Positions 25,501 through 34,120 of a DNA stretch of 64,000 nt are shown piece after piece. Position 1 is the stretch's first letter. The number at the start of each line of letters is the position of its first letter. The notes beneath the pieces are model-generated. The model had not been told where the DNA came from and searched no databases. It was given only the letters and a program-made list of their open reading frames with translations. The DNA comes from Streptomyces halobius (GTDB taxonomy: Bacteria; Actinomycetota; Actinomycetes; Streptomycetales; Streptomycetaceae): positions 4,588,001 through 4,652,000 of the forward strand of contig NZ_CP086322.1 in NCBI RefSeq assembly GCF_023277745.1, read 5' to 3'. The position numbers and the translations under genes were made by a program.

Positions 25501-25924
25501 GCCGCACCCCGTCCGCGCCGATCATCGTCCAGCGGCGGTCCAGCGGCCCGGACGATGGGGGTCCCTCCGCGCGTTTGGCAGCGGGGGAGGTGAGCGCGGA
25601 GAGCGGGCCCAGCAGGACGGCGCCGAAGAGCAGCGTCGCCAGCAGACGCGCCGCGAAGACCACGGCGATCGCCAGGGCCGCGCCCTGGTAGCCGCCGCCG
25701 AAGGCGGCCTCGCCGCCCGCCGGTACGTACAGCGCCGCCTGGAGGACGAGCAGGACCAGGACAAGCATGGACAGGGCATCGCCGATGCCCCCGACGAATT
25801 GGGCGCTCCACAGTCGCTTCAGCGGGGCGAAGCGCAGCAGTGCGCCTACGGCGCGCTCGCGGGAGTCCGCGGCAAGGGCGCCGGAAGTGGGGGGCACGAC
25901 CGTTGGCTGCTCGGCTCGCGTCAT
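22538..25924 (-). CDS. tmk: Thymidylate kinase fused to an MFS-like membrane domain and a coiled-coil tail
   Basis: A 1128-residue fusion. Residues 1-510 are an MFS-like domain with 10-12 hydrophobic helices. The dTMP kinase domain follows at about 520-725: P-loop FIALEGGDGAGKST, REPGATSVGKRLR, DRYIDSSVAYQGAGR and the lid-region LDVSPETARER. It makes dTDP for DNA synthesis. Residues about 725-870 are an uninterrupted Glu/Ala/Arg heptad-rich segment predicted to be a long coiled coil. The last 250 residues are a Gly/Pro/Ser/Asp-rich tail. The membrane fusion is known for Streptomyces Tmk (SCO3542-type), so it is a lineage trait rather than an assembly error. The function of the added parts is unknown. 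Confidence 0.93.
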   Translation of the reverse strand: MTRAEQPTVVPPTSGALAADSRERAVGALLRFAPLKRLWSAQFVGGIGDALSMLVLVLLVLQAALYVPAGGEAAFGGGYQGAALAIAVVFAARLLATLLFGAVLLGPLSALTSPAAKRAEGPPSSGPLDRRWTMIGADGVRLALLVIAPLWIDWTPADALAWLLVTVFVVGVAERFWTVARESAAPALLPAPPPEGAAVRPLPDNMDALRRLSLRTGFVALPIAAAALVAVTLIGKLLATGVDWFDTHQAALGSYVAAGLFAASVSILYFIELPDTQTPRPRSPLEGLRRPKTANGADKGRTGAVPLLVLACATTAAAISAAVSLAVLHAFDLDGGPATFALMVLALTGGTVGGIRGACKVLPALSRRRLLALAVAVTGLALLAVGLVPDTTTVLLLALLAGVSAGVAADTGHVLLEQETEESRTARTTEHLHAVVRIAVALAALVAPILAAVIGPHSLGNESFVFAHGGAAFTLMLVGALLLPVAAWVLGKVDDRQGVTLRHDLREALRGGDPAQAPAATGFFIALEGGDGAGKSTQVEALAEWIRGKGHEVVVTREPGATSVGKRLRSIILDVSTYGLSDRAEALMFAADRAEHVNSVIRPALERGAIVITDRYIDSSVAYQGAGRHLAPTEIARISRWATDGLVPHLTVLLDVSPETARERFTEAPDRMESEPAEFHERVRAGFLALAAADPARYLVVDAGQEPETVTTVVRHRLDQVLPLSEAEIEAQAKARKAAEEEARRRAEEEAARKAEEERQERERQAQLARLRAEEEERKRQEAEQAKALEEARQAAEARQRAEGARQAAEAERQRREAEERARQAEQERLRKQAEEEARLRAEAEERRLEKQRKAEAALLRAEQARVAAAAAEAKAAAEAAAAAEAAGASGAADAAEADTTETPIAELRKRAQEGGEPSSGASGDAGSSGTGGAGAAGPPGGSGGSGAAGSSGSDSERTASLPRPGAPGAADETAVLPVRDARFAGPDADETAVLPPVGDAGHGPAPQGHGARDDDPADRVPRWVFRDDGPNGPNRPDNPNDAGARQQSGPAEPGTERTRELPQIDPATGRPVEPPQRGRRRPEWAEETPLDDLPTLADELLGSRPDEDRDNGAGGEDGRRGGRGRRG

Positions 25925-26020
25925 CTCGCCAGCCTATCGGGAGGCGGCCCGCCCGCGGACGCCCGGCCGAACAAAAGGACGGGCCCGGCAGACCGCAGTC
26001 CGCCTTGCCCGCCCATTTCC

Positions 26021-26055
26021 CGCCTGCCGGCGGCGTGCTCGGCCGCCGGCGGGCG
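26021..26055 (-). terminator. Terminator downstream of topA
   Basis: A 14-bp stem (CGCCTGCCGGCGGC paired with GCCGCCGGCGGGCG, one G-U type mismatch) and a seven-base loop, immediately after the topA stop. Confidence 0.7.
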
Positions 26056-26060
26056 TGTGC

Positions 26061-28910
26061 TCAGTCCTCCGCCGAAGCCGCCGTCTTCCGCGCCGCCGTA
26101 GCGGTTTTCTTCGCGGTCGTCTTCTTGGCCGTGGTGGTCTTCTTCGCCGCGGTCTTCTTGGCGGCCGTCTTCTTCGCCACGGTCTTCTTGGCGGCCGTCT
26201 TCTTCGCCGCCGTCTTCTTGGCCGGCGCCTTCTTGGCCGTCTTCTTCTTCGCCGGCCCCTTGGCGCGCTTCTCCGCCAGCAGCTCGTAGCCGCGCTCGGC
26301 GGTGATCGCCTCGACGTCGTCGTCGCGCCGCAGCGTCGCATTGGTCTCGCCGTCGGTGACGTACGCGCCGAACCGGCCGTCCTTGACCACCACCGGCTTG
26401 CCGCTCACCGGGTCGGTGCCCAGCTCCTTGAGCGGCGGCTTGGCGGCCGCCCGGCCGCGGACCTTGGGCTGCGCGTAGATCGCCAGCGCCTCGTCCAGGG
26501 TGATGGTGAAGATCTGCTCCTCGCTCTCCAGGGAGCGCGAGTCGGTGCCCTTCTTGAGGTACGGGCCGTAGCGGCCGTTCTGCGCGGTGATCTCCACGCC
26601 CTCGGCGTCCTTGCCGACGACGCGCGGCAGCGACATCAGCTTCAGCGCGTCCTCAAGGGTCACCGTGTCCAGGGACATCGACTTGAAGAGCGAGGCGGTC
26701 CGCGGCTTGACCGCGTTCTTGCCGGTCTTCGGGGTGCCTTCGGGCAGGATCTCGGTGACGTACGGGCCGTAGCGGCCGTCCTTCGCCACGATCTGGTGGC
26801 CGCTCACCGGGTCCCTGCCCAGCTCGAAGTCGCCGCTCGGCTTGGCCAGCAGCTCCTCGGCGTACTCCACGGTCAGCTCGTCGGGCGCGAGATCGTCGGG
26901 GACATCAGCGCGCTGATGCCCCTCGGCGTCCTTCTCCCCGCGCTCGACGTACGGGCCGTAGCGGCCGACCCGCAGCTTGATGTCGTCGCCGACGGGGAAG
27001 GACGAGATCTCCCGGGCGTCGATCGCGCCCAGGTCCTCGACCAGCTCCTTCAGCCCGCCGAAGTGGTCGCCGTCGCCGTTGCCGGCCTCCGACGCGGCCC
27101 CCGCGGCCTCCCCCTCGCCGAAGTAGAAGCGCCGCAGCCACGGCACGGCCTGCGCCTCACCCCGCGCGATGCGGTCGAGGTCGTCCTCCATCTTGGCGGT
27201 GAAGCCGTAGTCGATCAGCCGGCCGAAGTGCTTCTCCAGGAGGTTGACCACGGCGAAGGAGAGGAACGACGGGACGAGCGCGGTGCCCTTCTTGAAGACA
27301 TAGCCGCGGTCGAGAATGGTGCCGAGGATCGACACATACGTCGACGGACGGCCGATCTCCCGCTCCTCCAGCTCCTTGGTCAGCGTGGGCTCGGTGTAAC
27401 GGGCGGGCGGCTTGGTGGCGTGCCCGTCGACGGTGATCTCCCGCGCGGACAGCGCGTCGCCCTCGGCGACCTGCGGCAGCCGCCGCTCGCGGTCGTCCAG
27501 CTCGGCGTTCGGGTCGTCCGCGCCCTCCACGTACGCCTTCAGGAAACCGTGGAAGGTGATCGTCTTGCCGGACGCGCTGAACTCGGCGTCCCGGCCGTCG
27601 CTCGCCGTACCGCCGATCTTGACGGTGACGGAGTTGCCCGTCGCGTCCTTCATCTGGGAAGCGACGGTCCGCTTCCAGATCAGTTCGTAGAGCCGGAACT
27701 GGTCGCCGGTCAGTCCGGTCTCCGCCGGGGTGCGGAAGCGGTCGCCGGAGGGACGGATCGCCTCGTGCGCCTCCTGCGCGTTCTTGACCTTGCCGGCGTA
27801 CGTGCGCGGCTTGTCCGGCAGATAGCCGGCGCCGTACAGCTGCGTCACCTGCCTCCGGGCCGCGGCGATCGCGGCGCCCGAGAGCGTGGTGGAGTCCGTA
27901 CGCATATAGGTGATGTAGCCGTTCTCGTACAGCTTCTGCGCGACCTGCATCGTGACCTTGGCGCCGAAGCCGAGCTTGCGGCTGGCCTCCTGCTGGAGGG
28001 TGGTCGTACGGAACGGGGCGTACGGGGAGCGGCGGTACGGCTTGGACTCGACGGACCGGACGGTGAAGTCGGTGCTCTCCAGGGCGGCGGCCAGCGCGCG
28101 GGCGTTGGCCTCGTCCAGGTGCAGGACGTCGGTGTTCTTCAGCTGCCCGTTGGCGCCGAAGTCACGGCCCTGCGCGACACGGCGGCCGTCGACCGTGGTC
28201 AGACGGGCGGCGAGGGCGGACGGATCGCTGGCGTCACCCGCTCGTCCCGTGGCAAAGGTGCCGGTCAGGTCCCAGTACTCGGCGGAACGGAAGGCGATGC
28301 GCTCGCGCTCCCGCTCGACGACGAGACGGGTCGCGACGGACTGCACCCGGCCCGCCGACAGCCGCGGCATGACCTTCTTCCACAGCACCGGCGAGACCTC
28401 GTAGCCATAGAGGCGGTCGAGGATACGGCGGGTCTCCTGGGCGTCGACCAGCTTCTGGTTCAGGTCGCGCGGGTTGGCGACGGCCTCACGGATCGCGTCC
28501 TTGGTGATCTCGTGGAAGACCATCCGGTGGACCGGGACCTTGGGCTTGAGGATCTCCTGCAGGTGCCAGGCGATGGCCTCGCCCTCGCGGTCCTCATCGG
28601 TGGCGAGGAAGAGTTCGTCGGACTCGGCCAGCAGCTCCTTGAGCTTTTTGACCTGGTCCCTCTTGTCGCTGTTGACCACATAGATCGGCTCGAAGTCGGA
28701 CTCGACGTTCACACCGAGACGGGCCCACGACTCGCCCTTGTACTTCGCCGGGACCTCTGCCGCACCGTTGGGAAGGTCGCGGATGTGCCCGACGCTGGCC
28801 TCGACGACATAGCCGGGGCCGAGGTAGCCCTTGATCGTCTTCGCCTTGGCAGGCGACTCGACGATGACGAGTCGGCGGCCGCCCTTTGCGGTCTCGCTGG
28901 TCGGGGACAA
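26061..28910 (-). CDS. topA: DNA topoisomerase I (type IA)
   Basis: A 949-residue enzyme that relaxes negative supercoils. The start is taken as the TTG ending at 28910 (SPTSETAKGG). The preceding open frame is not conserved. The TOPRIM domain begins RRLVIVESPAKAKTIKGYLG and includes ATDEDREGEAIAWHL. The active-site tyrosine is in GYITYMRTDSTT near residue 335. The C-terminal part has four topoisomerase repeats, each with a GRYGPYV/GRFGAYV block (DGRYGPYVTEI, NGRYGPYLKKG). The last 60 residues are tandem AKKT/AAKKT units. In Streptomyces such lysine repeats raise DNA binding and processivity. The gene is next to tmk, a conserved order. Confidence 0.96.
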   Translation of the reverse strand: MSPTSETAKGGRRLVIVESPAKAKTIKGYLGPGYVVEASVGHIRDLPNGAAEVPAKYKGESWARLGVNVESDFEPIYVVNSDKRDQVKKLKELLAESDELFLATDEDREGEAIAWHLQEILKPKVPVHRMVFHEITKDAIREAVANPRDLNQKLVDAQETRRILDRLYGYEVSPVLWKKVMPRLSAGRVQSVATRLVVERERERIAFRSAEYWDLTGTFATGRAGDASDPSALAARLTTVDGRRVAQGRDFGANGQLKNTDVLHLDEANARALAAALESTDFTVRSVESKPYRRSPYAPFRTTTLQQEASRKLGFGAKVTMQVAQKLYENGYITYMRTDSTTLSGAAIAAARRQVTQLYGAGYLPDKPRTYAGKVKNAQEAHEAIRPSGDRFRTPAETGLTGDQFRLYELIWKRTVASQMKDATGNSVTVKIGGTASDGRDAEFSASGKTITFHGFLKAYVEGADDPNAELDDRERRLPQVAEGDALSAREITVDGHATKPPARYTEPTLTKELEEREIGRPSTYVSILGTILDRGYVFKKGTALVPSFLSFAVVNLLEKHFGRLIDYGFTAKMEDDLDRIARGEAQAVPWLRRFYFGEGEAAGAASEAGNGDGDHFGGLKELVEDLGAIDAREISSFPVGDDIKLRVGRYGPYVERGEKDAEGHQRADVPDDLAPDELTVEYAEELLAKPSGDFELGRDPVSGHQIVAKDGRYGPYVTEILPEGTPKTGKNAVKPRTASLFKSMSLDTVTLEDALKLMSLPRVVGKDAEGVEITAQNGRYGPYLKKGTDSRSLESEEQIFTITLDEALAIYAQPKVRGRAAAKPPLKELGTDPVSGKPVVVKDGRFGAYVTDGETNATLRRDDDVEAITAERGYELLAEKRAKGPAKKKTAKKAPAKKTAAKKTAAKKTVAKKTAAKKTAAKKTTTAKKTTAKKTATAARKTAASAED

Positions 28911-30073
28911 CTTCGCTCTTCTCTCCGGTCGACGCTTGTGATACTCCCGGGCCGGACGCTCGGGGCGTTCTGCGGTGACGCTTGACGCTGCGGAGTGTGA
29001 CGGTACATCCCGCCCTCGTGTCAAACGGAAAAACCCCGCAACGCCACTCGAACGGTAACCCGATGTACTTTCTAAACAGTCACACGGTACCCACATCCAC
29101 CGAAGGTCGTCCTAATGAAGGCTACGTCCCGATCGGAGCTTGTACCCGGGTTCCGTGAGGCGCTTGCATCGGGGACGCCGGCCGAAGAGCGGATCGGCGA
29201 CCGGATTCCGGTCTGTGCGCATGTGCCGCATCAGCGAGGATAAGCAGGAAGAGAAGGCAATCGGCGTCCGGCGCCGGCCGGCCCGTTGCCGTGACACGGC
29301 CGACACGATCGGTTACGTGGTAGGTGCCCCTACACGGACAGCCACATCACCGCCGCTGACCCGACACACAGCGCCCGGCGTTCCTGACCACGGTGCGCGA
29401 TCTCCGGACCCGCCGTACGGAGGAACGCGTACCGCCGCATGGCCTGACGGCCGTGGAGGAGAAGCGCGTCGTACGACTTCCCGAAGATCTTCTACGGCTG
29501 AGCCGCACCCTCTCCGTGCATGCGAACGGCCCCTCGGTGGCGTACCCAGCAGCGTATCCGGCAACGGCCCCACCGGTCGGGCTGCCGTCAGCGCCGAGGG
29601 CGGCGGTGACGGGCCGGGCGTCGATCTGCTCGCATCGAAAGCGTCGCCGTCGGCGGCGAGGGGCGAGCAGGTCCCGCACGGCCGGAGAATGCGGGGCGGC
29701 GGTCGAGGCACCCAGCGTGCGGTGACGGCATCCGTGCCGTTCATGTCGTCTCTGACCTGTGCTTTCTTCACTGGTCAGTGACAACATCGGCAAACCGACT
29801 ACCTGCCTTCATGCCGCCCGGGACCGCACTCGGCGCCCGCCACGGGTCCCGGACGATCTTCCGCGGCCCCGCCGCCACCTCCTGTCTTCCCGTCCGGGAC
29901 CCGTGCGCCGGGCTTCCTGAGGCGCTCTTGAGTTCGCTTCTTGAGTCGCTTTCCTGCTGTGGGCACGGATTCTTGCTGTGGGCACGGAAGACGGCTGGCA
30001 GGATGGACGCGGCACGGCTCACCGCGTCGGGCCGAGGACTACCGTCACCACGCACTCGGGGGGTCAGATCAGC
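28911..30073. other. Long gene-free region between topA and the next gene
   Basis: About 1.16 kb. The first 130 bases upstream of topA are relatively AT-rich (28990-29110) and probably hold its promoter, which is supercoiling-sensitive in S. coelicolor. From 29110 to 30070 many frames are open in this GC-rich DNA, but none shows conserved motifs, a ribosome-binding site with a good start, or convincing codon periodicity. It may hold a decayed gene or an unannotated RNA; nothing specific was recognised. Confidence 0.5.
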
Positions 30074-30586
30074 ATGGCGAACCAGTACCCCGGACCGCCG
30101 CAGGAGCAGCCCGGCCAGAATCCGTACACCGCACCGCCAGGCGGCAAGCCCGGTGACCCCGGGTACGGCTGTCCGCAGGCCCCTGCGACGCCGCCGCCCG
30201 GCCCGGCGCCCCAGGGCCCGCCGCCTGCGCCGGCCGGCGGCGGGATGCAGCTGCTGTCGCTCGGCGACATCTCGGTGACCGGCGACACGATCATGACGCC
30301 GGGTGGTCCGATGCCGCTCAAGGGCGCGGCGTGGACGGCGACGGACATGTCGCGGTCGGAGGAGCGGATCCCGGCGTACGCGATCGTGCTCGCCATCGTC
30401 TTCTTCATGGCCTGCCTGCTCGGGCTGCTCTTCCTCCTGATGAAGGAGCGCACCACGACCGGGTTCGTACAGGTGACGGTGGCCAGTGGCGGCCGGCACC
30501 ACGCCACGATGATCCCGGTGCAGTCTCCCGACCAGGTCATGTTCGTACTCAACCAGGTCAATTACGCCAGGTCGCTGAGCGTGTGA
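30074..30586 (+). CDS. Pro/Gly-rich membrane protein of unknown function
   Basis: A 170-residue protein; the ATG at 30074 starts MANQYPGPPQEQPGQ. The first 60 residues are Pro/Gln/Gly-rich and disordered. Residues about 65-100 form a compact soluble segment (LLSLGDISVTGDTIM). A single helix PAYAIVLAIVFFMACLLGLL is followed by a conserved tail ERTTTGFVQVTV. The order suggests a cytoplasmic N-terminus with one membrane anchor. It is conserved in Streptomyces next to a DUF2752 protein, and the downstream gene follows after 75 bases in the same orientation. No function is known to me. Confidence 0.7.
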   Translation: MANQYPGPPQEQPGQNPYTAPPGGKPGDPGYGCPQAPATPPPGPAPQGPPPAPAGGGMQLLSLGDISVTGDTIMTPGGPMPLKGAAWTATDMSRSEERIPAYAIVLAIVFFMACLLGLLFLLMKERTTTGFVQVTVASGGRHHATMIPVQSPDQVMFVLNQVNYARSLSV

Positions 30587-30661
30587 GCCCATGGACCGGA
30601 TGGAACCTGTGAGCCCGAGGCGGCCCGTGCCCCTGAGGGAATCCGTTAACCGGGGGAAGTC

Positions 30662-31177
30662 GTGAAACTGCAGGAATCCGTGAAACTGCGGGAGTCCGTG
30701 AGCCCCGTGAAGCCCGTCGGCCCCGTAGAGCCCATGGGCCCTGTCGTACAGCCCGTGTTCTCCGCACAGCCCATCGGTCCCACCGCCGCGTCGATCCGGA
30801 AGCGCACCCTCCTCCGAGCGGCGGCCGCGCTCGGTGTCGGTGCGGCGGGCGCCGTCTACCTCTGGAACACCAATCCGCACCAGCCCGGACAGCTCCTCCT
30901 TCCCTGCCCCTTGAGGTGGGCGACCGGGGTGCTGTGCCCGCTGTGCGGCGGCACACGGATGGCGTACGACCTGCTGCACGCGGATGTCGTGACGGCCTTC
31001 CACGACAACATGGTGCTGCTCGTCCTGGGCGTGCCCGCCATGGTCTACGTCGTCGCACGCTGGCTGACCGCGGGGCTGAAGGGCCGCTATTTCCGGCCGC
31101 GGCTGACCGCCCGTGGCAATGCCGTGGTGCTGGGCATCGCGGCGGTGTGGATGGTCGCCCGCAATCTCGTCGGCTGA
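30662..31177 (+). CDS. DUF2752 membrane protein
   Basis: A 171-residue protein starting at GTG 30662 behind GGGGGAAG. The N-terminus contains a partial tandem repeat (KLQESVKLRESV) and many Val/Pro dipeptides. Three hydrophobic helices follow. Between the first and second lies the DUF2752 hallmark FPC/LPCPLRWATG with CPLCGGTRMAYDLLH, a Cys-rich loop that could bind metal. It is in an apparent two-gene unit with the membrane protein upstream. The biochemical role of the family is unknown. Confidence 0.82.
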   Translation: MKLQESVKLRESVSPVKPVGPVEPMGPVVQPVFSAQPIGPTAASIRKRTLLRAAAALGVGAAGAVYLWNTNPHQPGQLLLPCPLRWATGVLCPLCGGTRMAYDLLHADVVTAFHDNMVLLVLGVPAMVYVVARWLTAGLKGRYFRPRLTARGNAVVLGIAAVWMVARNLVG

Positions 31178-31282
31178 CCGGGCCCGGCCGACGAGGTTCG
31201 GGCCGGGCCGGCCCGTCCGGCCCACGTCCGCCGCGGACCGAACCGCCCCGGACCGGACCGAACCGCCCCGGACGGTCCGCCG

Positions 31283-31714
31283 TCAGCGGACAGTGACCGT
31301 GACCACCGGCGAGACCGTGCTGCCCGCGGCGACGCGGAGCTCGTTGACGCCCTTGATGCCGAGCTTCACCCGCACTCCGTACGTACCGCCGGCGTTCACC
31401 GGCGCCGACGCGGGCAGCGAGACCCACTTGGTGCCCTGCTTCTGCTGGACGGTGACCTTGCTGCCGGCCTTGCTGCCGGCCTTGCTGCCGGCCTTGCTTC
31501 CCTTGGCGACGCCGGTTATGCGGAACTCCTGCCAGGCATTGACCGTGGTCGCACTGGCCTTGGCGGTGAGCGACGCGGCCGCCGGCGCGGTGGCCACGAC
31601 GGGGGCGGGCGCGTGCAGCTGCTCCGGCGTCGTGGCGAAGGCGGCCGCCGAACCTCCGGCGAGCAGGGCTACGGCGACCACGCCGACGGTGGCGTAACGG
31701 AGTGCACGGTTCAT
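31283..31714 (-). CDS. Small secreted protein with Ig-like domain and GSKA repeats
   Basis: A 143-residue exported protein. The ATG ends at 31714 with GAGGA upstream. The signal peptide is clear (ALRYATVGVVAVALLAGGSA with AFA cleavage site). The mature part reads as one beta-sandwich-like domain. In its middle is a fourfold tandem repeat GSKA encoded by 12-base DNA units at 31454-31505, a likely site of slippage. It is convergent with the DUF2752 gene. The function is unknown; it may be a wall-associated or surface protein. Confidence 0.7.
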   Translation of the reverse strand: MNRALRYATVGVVAVALLAGGSAAAFATTPEQLHAPAPVVATAPAAASLTAKASATTVNAWQEFRITGVAKGSKAGSKAGSKAGSKVTVQQKQGTKWVSLPASAPVNAGGTYGVRVKLGIKGVNELRVAAGSTVSPVVTVTVR

Positions 31715-32076
31715 ATCGGTCCTCACTGATGAGCCTGTTGTGAGCCTGCTGTGGGCCTGCTGTGGGCCGGCGGTGAGACTCTGGACGGCCCTCGTCACGG
31801 CCCTCGTCGAGGAACACGGGCGACCGGAAGGGAAAGTTCCTTCGAACCGTGACGCACCGGCCACCTGCGACAGAACCGGCCATAAGCGAATGCGGCTTTT
31901 CCGTACGGCAGTTGGGAAGCGGACCGGACACCGGCCGCAGACCTGACCGAAACCGTACGGTCGGTGGTCGGCTACTCGATCCCGTCGCAGCTGTCCACTC
32001 CCGCTCGGCGGTCCGGCCACCGGCGCTGCCGGGTGCGCGCGCGCCCTACCCGGTGCTGCCACGTACGCGCCCCGCC

Positions 32077-32274
32077 CTACAGCGACACCAGCAGCCAGCA
32101 CCCCGCGGCCAGGAACAGCACCCCGAACAGCATCGCCGCCATCGCTCCGACCGGCCGGCTGGCCCCCTCGGCGACCGGCGCGCCGGTCCGTACGGCAATG
32201 CCCGTCCACAGCAGCAGTCCGGCACCGAACAGGGCGAAGGCCGCCCCGGCGAAAGCTGCGGGTCCACTCTCCAT
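32077..32274 (-). CDS. Small two-helix membrane protein
   Basis: A 65-residue protein with two hydrophobic segments (AAFALFGAGLLLWTGIAV and AMLFGVLFLAAGCWLLVSL) linked by a short polar loop. The size, start ATG and helix pattern resemble small conserved Streptomyces membrane proteins. Its upstream region is short and the ribosome-binding site is only moderate. No family is assigned. Confidence 0.5.
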   Translation of the reverse strand: MESGPAAFAGAAFALFGAGLLLWTGIAVRTGAPVAEGASRPVGAMAAMLFGVLFLAAGCWLLVSL

Positions 32275-32432
32275 ACGGGCAGCGTGGCACCCCCGGACAG
32301 CTCCCGGGCGAACTCTGGGTGAACGGCGTCCGCTTTCCGCCTCCGCCGTTACTCCGCGCCTGCTCCCCCTTCCCCCGTCGTCCTCTTCCCCGTCTCCCCC
32401 TCGCCCGCCCTCCTCCGCCTCCCCCCTCCGGA

Positions 32433-33983
32433 TCAGCTCCCCGGCGCCACCGGCTCCAGGAACCCCTGCTCGATCAGCAACCGGATGGCCTCCGGCGTAC
32501 GGTCCCGCAGCCGGACCGGATCCTCGCCGACGAGCTGGGCGATGGCGTCCAGAATCCGCCCGGCCGGCAGCGAGCCGTCACACACCCCGGCGAAGCCCGC
32601 ACCGACCGTGTCCACCTTCGTGGCCCGCCGCATTCCGCGGTTCTGACGTAGCACCACATGCTCCGGGTCCTCCGCGCCGGGCAGCCCGACCTGCTCCTGC
32701 ACCACCTCGTCGGCCAGCCGGAAGTGGCCGGACAGCAGCGCCGCGTCGTCCGTCGCGCGCAGATAGTCCTGACTCTCGAAGTGCCGTGCCACGCAGTCCC
32801 CCAGCGGCTGTTCGACCGGGTGGGGCCATTCCTCGACCGTGACGGACGGGTGCTCCGCGCCGGACTTGCGCAGCGCGATCCAGCCGAAGCCGACGGCCTT
32901 GGTCTTGCGCGCCTCGAATTCGTCGAGCCAGGCGTCGTACCGCGCGGCGTACGCCGCCTCGTCGGCGCGGTGGTCGCCGGCGTCCCGCAGCCACAGCTCG
33001 GTGTACTGGGTGACGTCCTGCACCTCCCGCTGCACGATCCAGGCGTCACAGCCGCGCGGCACCCACGAGCGCAGCCGCTCGGTCCACTCCTCGCCCTCCG
33101 CATGCTCCCAATTGGCCAGCAGCTGGCAGTAGCCGTCGTCGTTGAGATGCGCGGCGGCCTGCTGGACGAGCGTCCGGCACAGGTCGTCGCCGCCCATCCC
33201 GCCGTCCCGGTACGTCAGCCGGGCCCCTTCAGCATGGCGGGGCGAGATCACGAACGGCGGGTTGGACACGATCAGGTCGAAGGTCTCCTCCCCGACCGGC
33301 TCGAACAGCGACCCCTCCCGCAGCTCAGCCGGCCGCGCCCCGGACAGCGCCAGCGTCAGCGCGGCGATCCGAAGCGCCCGGGGGTTGAGGTCGGTGGCCG
33401 TCACCTGGGTGGCGTGCTGGGCGGCGTGCAGCGCCTGGATGCCGGAGCCGGTACCGAGATCGAGCGCCCTGCCGACGGGCCGGCGGGTGGTGATCCCGGC
33501 GAGGGTCGTGGAGGCGCCGCCCACGCCGAGCACCAGCTGCGCACGCTCCGCTTCCCCGACGCCCCGGATGCCGCCCGCGCCGCCGACCGCGCAGCCCAGG
33601 TCGGAGACGATCCACCAGTCCTGGCCCTCGGGGCCTCCGTACGGGCGGACGTCCACACGGGCGCGTACGTCGTCGCCCTCCTGCACCAGCCAGCCGTCGG
33701 TGAGGCAGTCCGCCACCGGCAGCGCGGCCCGGGCCCGCCGCAGCGCCACCGGGCGCTGCAACAGAAACAGCCGCACCAGGGTCTCCAGGGAACTGTCGCC
33801 GCGGGTCGCCCGCAGCGCGGGGACCGTCTCGCTGCGGGCCAGCGCGGCATACGCCGGCGCGCCCAGCAGGTCCAGCAGGCCGTCGGCGGTGAAGGAGGCG
33901 GCCAGCAGCGCTTCGCGCAGCCGGGCGGTACGGGCGCTGCTCTCGGGATCCTGGGCATCTGCGGTGGGGAGGTGCGTACTCAC
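32433..33983 (-). CDS. SAM-dependent methyltransferase with NPPF motif
   Basis: A 516-residue protein starting at the GTG ending at 33983 (STHLPTADAQ). An ATG nine bases upstream is possible. The N-terminal 150 residues form a DUF7059-like helical domain. The central Rossmann methyltransferase has motif I DLGTGSGIQAL, an acidic loop TATDLNPRAL and the catalytic IVSNPPFVISP, which marks enzymes that methylate an amide or amino nitrogen (PrmC or DNA/RNA N6 type). A C-terminal extension of 150 residues completes it. It sits in the conserved block between topA and hppA. The substrate is not known; a ribosomal or translation-factor target is plausible. Confidence 0.85.
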   Translation of the reverse strand: MSTHLPTADAQDPESSARTARLREALLAASFTADGLLDLLGAPAYAALARSETVPALRATRGDSSLETLVRLFLLQRPVALRRARAALPVADCLTDGWLVQEGDDVRARVDVRPYGGPEGQDWWIVSDLGCAVGGAGGIRGVGEAERAQLVLGVGGASTTLAGITTRRPVGRALDLGTGSGIQALHAAQHATQVTATDLNPRALRIAALTLALSGARPAELREGSLFEPVGEETFDLIVSNPPFVISPRHAEGARLTYRDGGMGGDDLCRTLVQQAAAHLNDDGYCQLLANWEHAEGEEWTERLRSWVPRGCDAWIVQREVQDVTQYTELWLRDAGDHRADEAAYAARYDAWLDEFEARKTKAVGFGWIALRKSGAEHPSVTVEEWPHPVEQPLGDCVARHFESQDYLRATDDAALLSGHFRLADEVVQEQVGLPGAEDPEHVVLRQNRGMRRATKVDTVGAGFAGVCDGSLPAGRILDAIAQLVGEDPVRLRDRTPEAIRLLIEQGFLEPVAPGS

Positions 33984-34120
33984 GGTCCCCATTGTCGGGG
34001 CAACCACTGACAATCGGCGACGGCCCGGCGCCACGCCCCCGCTCGGGCGCGTCGCCGGGCCGTCCGCCGGGCGCCGGAAACCGGCCGGCGGCGGTTGTGG
34101 AGCGTTCTCGCTACGGCTGC

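Noticed and set aside
22895..28985. Two giant plus-strand open frames opposite tmk and topA
   Set aside because: Both are antisense shadows of well-supported genes and consist of Arg/Gln/Gly/Leu-rich sequence without domains.
31236..31275. Tandem GACCGAACCGCCCCGGA repeats considered as a CRISPR-like array
   Set aside because: Only two units, no spacers and no cas genes; it lies between convergent genes and is simple duplication.
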